Of a stretch of 64,000 bases of DNA, positions 58,804 to 64,000 are shown piece by piece; positions within the stretch are counted from its first letter, which is position 1, and every line of letters starts with the position of its first letter. Source of the stretch: Nymphaea colorata (taxonomy: Eukaryota > Streptophyta > Magnoliopsida > Nymphaeales > Nymphaeaceae); assembly GCF_008831285.2 (NCBI RefSeq), contig NC_045138.2:38121115-38185114 (forward strand), in the 5' to 3' direction. A program made the translations under genes and the position numbers. Under the pieces are notes generated by a model. The model searched no databases. It was not told the DNA's origin and saw nothing but the letters and a program-made list of their open reading frames with translations.

Positions 58804-60000
58804 ACTGATACAAAATAAAGATGACAGAAAAAACGAAAGCGAGGAACAACAGCCAACCTTAACTAAACAACGCATCGAAGTCATTTAACCAATGCGCCAA
58901 AAGAAAGATGAAAAGAACCCATGAGAAGAAGAAGTTGCAGAAGGCTACAGTGCTACTTATCATGAAGGATCGACGTGCTGTAATGAGTTATTGAAGTTTA
59001 TTCATCTTATGAGAAGAACTATGAAATCGGAAGTTCTACATCTTGTTTGTTCAAAATATGTGCAACTAGCAGAAAATTTCCTTCGAGTACGTCGCACCTT
59101 CCAACATGATTAACTAATTGCTCTTCCCATGTCATTTTCTTTCTTATTTCTTGAATGATAGCTGTGGAATGTTAATGAAAGGAAATTAAATAGCTTCAAT
59201 TGACAAAATTTAGGCTCGGGTAACCCATTGAACAACTTTGAGGAAAGATAAGGAGGGAGCTTTCCGTGTATGGAAGTAAGGAACAAAGGAATTTTGCCTA
59301 CTTAATCCAATTAACGCAAAAAATTCTCCATTCTAAATATACGGAGATTTACCAGCGTTTCACATTTTAGGGTACAAGGAAAATGCTGCTTTAATTTAGC
59401 CAACGAATCTGACCGAAATCTGCGCACCTGTGCTGTTCATTCAGCTGATCAAAATGCGTACCATTTGTTCCCTGAGTACTTATCTCCCTTCATCTTTCCG
59501 GCGATTGATTTAAAGTATCCTAAGAAGGTGGAGCGATTATACGCTCGAGGGTGCACCAAGTTCCATCACCTCTGTCCCTCACGAAAACCTATCTGTATGG
59601 GGTCATTTGATTATAATCCCTAACTATGCAAGGTAATCACAATTTATATGTCGTTGGCACATACAACATATATGATATAACATCAGTGATGTCACTGCTT
59701 AATTACTACCAAGTTTTCAACAAAAGAACTTTTCTTGTGACGGAAGAACTTCCACAATTGATTACCATCAGTCGAATAATTAGTTCTTTCAATTGTGCAC
59801 AAGCACAGAACCAGGAAACACAAAATGATCAGGAACAAGGGAAATCGCAACCAACTTCAATGGCATCCTTGGGTATGGTTGGTGATCTGAACCCACTGAA
59901 TGTTAGTTGCAGTTTGAACCGCAACACTGTTATTACCTCTCCAAGGAGGCAAGGGATCCCTATCGTGCTTCCCATGCATGATATAGAGTAGTCCGTGTAT
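58804..60000. repeat. Upstream flank of copy E, duplicated from or with that of D
   Basis: Segments such as 'aaaagaacccatgagaag', 'cgacgtgctgtaa', 'ttcaacaaaa.aacttt' and 'atcgcaaccaacttcaa' recur in order at 62085-63985. An open frame at 59626-59991 has a diverged and indel-disrupted partner at 63770-63991, so it is not supported as a gene. Confidence 0.7.
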
Positions 60001-60742
60001 TAAAAGTTCATGGTAAAAAGTTTTCTAGCTATACCTTGTTTTTCTATCCAGGCATAGGCATAAGCACAGAAAGTTTCATTTCAGGCATACCTATTGCCTA
60101 CAGTTCCAGGAAAATGACATTTCTTGGTCATTTTTCTAATAAAGGTCACACTTTTTAATGCAAATTCTGAAATAAAATGCTTTGAAACAAATTTTGGTTA
60201 ACCTGAAAAAGTTAGCGGAAATTTTTTCATTTAACTTTCGACATCAGTAAATTACGTTCTGAACATTTTAGCTGATGACTTTTGTTTAAATTAAGTTAAT
60301 CGAAGCCTATCTGATGAGGCATATATTGGACAACTTTTTCTGCAAGGGGCAGCTCCTACTAACACAGAAGGCCTTAAAAAAGATATTTTCTGGTATACAC
60401 AAATTATCTTGGGTATATATAGATTTAGTTTTTCAGAGAGAAAGACAAGAAAGAGAAACATATAGTGCTGGTACACATGAGCACAGTGGTCAGCAAAGAA
60501 AAGGATACTAAGAGAGCAAAGCGGGATAAATGAATACCAAAGTCGGCTTTATAAATAAAAAACAAGAGGAAAAAGAAAAAACTTCCATTGCAGGAAGCAG
60601 AGAAATTATTGTGGATGAAGAACTAAAACAGACGACACAGAGACCCGTAATATCACCATTCTACTCTTCTAAGTCAGCCTCAAAGAAGCAAGAAAAAGAG
60701 GAAACCAAAAAAAAAAAAAGAACAATTTGCCTGACTCTCTAC

Positions 60743-62017
60743 CTACCTGCTGCACAGTGCAGAAATTAATAAGGCAGACTCAGGATCTTGCTCATATATG
60801 TACCACAGATGCCGTCCACTAAGTTTCCGATCACCAACCACAACCCTCTGGAACGTTTTCTGTTTGGAATCGTAGAGAATCATATGAGACACCAGGACGA
60901 ACTGGAGCAAGATTTTATCCTCCCAAATAATCAACGGCCAAGGACGGATATGCTTCATCCCAGATAATCCACTAGGGAAGCTTTCTAAGGAAATCTGGTG
61001 CCTTTTAGTCCAAATATTGCTTTCGTAATCTTCAAGTACCCAAACATTCAATCCAACCTCTGCCTCATGGTTCATGAGAACCAGATTACCCTCGACTTCA
61101 GCTAGCTTCAAGTGGAAAACCTCTTCAAGTCCCGCAGGCAACGCCTTCCGCCTAAATTCCTCCTTTGTGAGATCAAAAGCATAAAGTACTGAGTAGTTCT
61201 TCTTGCACAGATAACCGATGCGTATGATCCAATGCAGGCTGCCGTGGCAAGGAGTGCTCCGAGAACTGCACACGAAATGGTGACCAAATGGCAAGCGACC
61301 GACCTGCCTCCAGGATATATCTTTGCCTAGACTCAGTACCTCACATTCGCACACAGGATACGAACTACCTGAAGCTTTGATGCCGTCCCAAATATAAACT
61401 GCTTTGAACTGCTTTCTGTGCGCATCAAAACCAAAGCCATAGCTGTAGGCAAACTTATACCGTGCTGCTGTAGTTTGAGGCAGAATGGCGAACTCACCTG
61501 TGACAGGGTTGCACAGACACAGGGGATCTGACTTACTCGCAAACAAAACCAAACCCTTACATGGTGGTAACATGTTGAACCCTCGACCTTTCGGGCAATA
61601 TTCCAAACTCAATATCTTGGCAGGCTCATTGTCGTCATTGATGCGGCCATTAACAATATCTTCACATTTTATGTCCATGCCATATATGGATGGAGGCATA
61701 TTCATCCATCCGAAGGAGATAACTTGGAGGCCATGGCGACGAGAGGCATCTCTGATGCTCGTAAAGAAAGGAGGACGTCGGTCATGGAGGGTTAAGTCGT
61801 GCAGGCTGAGGTGCTTGTGAATGAAATATGAGTCATCGATGAGCTGACGCCATGACTTGCACACTGACCTGAACCTCAACAGGTCCTTGGTGGATACGCT
61901 CGGCAAAATGCACTCGGCCACCACATCCAAGGGAATCGTTTCTTCATTTGCTTCCTCCCTTGTTCCCATCTTCGTTGCGAGGAGATGTTGAGGAACTAAT
62001 TTAAATTGCTGATCCAT
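60743..62017 (-). CDS. F-box/FBA-type protein, copy D (intact)
   Basis: Intact frame of about 424 residues. The start at 62017 ('MDQQFKLVPQHLLATK') is chosen because copies B and C begin alike. A further ATG upstream (62056) is in frame but not conserved. The F-box spans about 28-66 ('IPLDVVAECILPSVSTKDLL', then 'RFRSVCKSWRQLIDD'). The associated region has 'PPCKGLVLFASKSDPLCLCN', 'YGFGFDAHRKQFKAVYIWD', 'GSLHWI', 'KEEFRRKALPAGL' and 'LNVWVLEDYES'. It is expected to act as an SCF ubiquitin-ligase adaptor with an unknown target. It differs from A-C at many positions, so it is the older paralog. No frame-breaking change is seen. Confidence 0.9.
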   Translation of the reverse strand: MDQQFKLVPQHLLATKMGTREEANEETIPLDVVAECILPSVSTKDLLRFRSVCKSWRQLIDDSYFIHKHLSLHDLTLHDRRPPFFTSIRDASRRHGLQVISFGWMNMPPSIYGMDIKCEDIVNGRINDDNEPAKILSLEYCPKGRGFNMLPPCKGLVLFASKSDPLCLCNPVTGEFAILPQTTAARYKFAYSYGFGFDAHRKQFKAVYIWDGIKASGSSYPVCECEVLSLGKDISWRQVGRLPFGHHFVCSSRSTPCHGSLHWIIRIGYLCKKNYSVLYAFDLTKEEFRRKALPAGLEEVFHLKLAEVEGNLVLMNHEAEVGLNVWVLEDYESNIWTKRHQISLESFPSGLSGMKHIRPWPLIIWEDKILLQFVLVSHMILYDSKQKTFQRVVVGDRKLSGRHLWYIYEQDPESALLISALCSR

Positions 62018-62056
62018 GATGCAGAATAACAACCAACAATGAATTTTCTCATTCAA

Positions 62057-64000
62057 GTAGCAACCAGAATAAACAGTTCACGAAGTAACTCCTATATATA
62101 AATAAAGACGACGAAAAAACAAACGCGAGAAACAACAACCAACCTAACAAGCAGCACATTAAGTGATTGTAACCAATGCTGAAAAGAACCCATGAGAAGA
62201 GCAAGTAGGAGAAAGGAGATAGTGTTGCTTATCACGAAGAGTCGACGTGCTGTAACGAATTAATCAAGTTTAAGTATCATATGAATTTCTATATCTTTTT
62301 GCCTCAAAATGTATGCAACTAGTAGAAAATCTCCCTCGAGTACGTACCACCTAACCACACGGCTTCTACAGTGGAACACTCTCGCAAAAACAAAGGAAAT
62401 AAAAAAAAACTCAGCACCACATTAAAGAAGAACAAATGTCGAAGGCAGAACCTGGTTATGGAGAAAGCTGATAATTATCAATATCATGTTATGGGCTGTT
62501 CACGTTTTGGGTCAATAACAGTGTCATAGCATAATCGAACACGAAGAGAAAATTGAAAACCGCTTAAGGGGGGAGATCAATACCTTTACAAAAGGAATCC
62601 CAAGAGCCGACACAGAGGCGAGACGAGCGAGAAAAGAAGAAGTTGGGCGAACGTGGTTTTGGGCACCCAAATACCCAAAATCAAGTTTATGCCCTAAATG
62701 GCATCCGCTAAATAAAATTCTGAAAAGAAATTAAAACGGGCCCAATTAAGTTTTCCAGAACTTTTTTAGAAGCTCTATAAACCAAACTATCAAGCCGAAA
62801 AAATTTGCAAAGTTGTTCATAACGCCCGTTTGCTTTCCAAAATTTTTGTTGGGACGACTCTAAAATTTTTAAAAATGAATGGGGCACATTATGCTTTCCA
62901 AAATTTCTGCTGGATAACGGGTAAAATTTTTAGTTTTCATAATTTCAGGGGACACCATGGCCCCTGCTAGTCCGTCCGTGAGAGGAGGGGGTGAAGGTCG
63001 CCACCACGGCGAAGGTGCTGACAAGTTTGTGCATAGAATTAGATTCAGAAAGGAGAAAGAGAAAGAAGAAACATAGGTGGTAGATCTGGTAGGAGAAAAT
63101 TAATAATGTTCAACGAAGAAAAGTTATGAAAGAATGAACTGGGAAAAATGAAGGCAAGCAATCTGATATGATAGTTCAACCTGTAGTCCAAAAATTTCGG
63201 AGCCTTTTTGGGTTCACATCCAACGATTAAGGTTCCAATGAAGAGGGTGCTCGGACACTGAACTTGGCACTTTTTTTTTTATTACAGTTAACTAGAAATA
63301 CTGCCTTCAATCAAAATACGCAAGTATTCAATAAATGGAAATCCACAATGTTTTATTTTTGTCTCCTAAATTGTTCAGACGCATGATTGGAGTTATCTTG
63401 AATGGAGAAGCAAGGTACCTTTGCTAATGATATGTTATTTTCATGGCATCTAGGTGGATGCTTTCAAAAATTAAACATCATGTGTTCAGTGGCTTCCATA
63501 AGACACTTATTTTTATGTCATTTTCCATGGAGAATGTAGTCTTATGCTAAGAGCTGGAACGGCATCTTTGGGGAAGAACTGGGAGGATTTTATTGAAATG
63601 GGTATCTAGGATTTTTTTAAAAAATTTCGTTGACAATATTTTCGCTTCTTTTGGTACCTGCTGGTGTTTGGTTCGGTAGAGATTGCAGATGATGAGAGAG
63701 GCCCTCTATTTTCTGCAAAAATATGATTGTAGTCCCTATCATGCATGGTAATAGCATTGTTGACAGTATATGTCATTCCGACATAGAACATATAACATCG
63801 CCATTGTCTTTGCTCAATACAAAGCTTTCAACAAAATAACTTTCCTTTTAATGGAAGAACTTTCACAATTGATGACCAACATCGGTCGAAGAATCAGTTC
63901 TTCCCATTGCCCACAAGAACAGAACAACAAACAGAAAATGATCGGGAACAAGGAAAATCGCAACCAACTTCAAGAAATAGCTGGAATCTGATGAAACCGA
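62057..64000. other. Upstream region of copy D to the window end
   Basis: AT-rich flank. The first about 250 bp and the last about 300 bp match the flank of copy E in order. The middle (62300-63650) holds no recognisable gene. The window ends inside the duplicated flank. Confidence 0.55.

Noticed and set aside
59626-59991. 121-residue plus-strand frame with a partner at 63770-63991
   Set aside because: The two copies differ by frame-breaking indels, so the frame is not conserved. It is part of a duplicated noncoding flank.

Overview
This window is nuclear DNA of a flowering plant. The evidence is an intron-rich MACPF gene of the plant CAD1/NSL1 type, a plant A1 (nepenthesin-type) aspartic protease, a plant F-box/FBA gene cluster, very long AT and CT microsatellites, MITEs with hAT-like ends, and AT-rich intergenic DNA. 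I could not narrow the clade from sequence alone.

Left part (1-31 kb): about 7.5 kb of gene-poor DNA with an old tandem duplication and two SINE-like sequences. Then come a seven-exon MACPF-domain gene (8218-13076, +), a single-exon proteasome-assembly-chaperone-1-like gene (13844-14623, +) and about 10 kb of intergenic DNA with one possible orphan exon (18033-18266) and a clean hAT-type MITE with its 8-bp target duplication (20525-20745). These are followed by an intronless secreted or anchored aspartic protease (25334-26812, -), a diverged tandem repeat at 28.8-29.4 kb, and the first exon of a small membrane protein gene (30334-30440, +).

Right part (32.7-64 kb): a recently rearranged F-box cluster. 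Three closely related F-box/FBA copies sit in blocks A (+, 35710-37206), B (-, 47312-48806) and C (-, 53945-55425). Blocks B and C are a direct tandem duplication of about 6.5-6.7 kb. Block A is inverted relative to them. Between A and B lie a second, F-box-less copy of the promoter and 5' leader (about 38930-40200) and a 16-copy tandem array with a period near 194 bp (40534-43640). A more diverged pair, E (pseudogene remnant, 58355-58803) and D (intact, 60743-62017), follows on the minus strand.

The striking result is that A, B and C are each disrupted by a different small indel: +1 T after codon 5 in A, -8 bp near the C-terminus in B, and -1 bp in the F-box in C (which also lost its 5'UTR splice acceptor). 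Only D is intact. The same blocks carry block-specific events that date after the duplication: a hAT-like MITE and an approximately 80-bp shuffled organellar 23S rRNA fragment in C, a G25 tract in B that is G4 in C, and two perfect hairpins in A. The cluster therefore reads as a very young birth-and-death locus with unusually frequent break-repair scars.

Nothing here is clearly a novel enzymatic system. The best candidates for new biology are the inverted F-box blocks flanking a promoter-headed satellite array (a possible small-RNA source) and the break-repair signatures.
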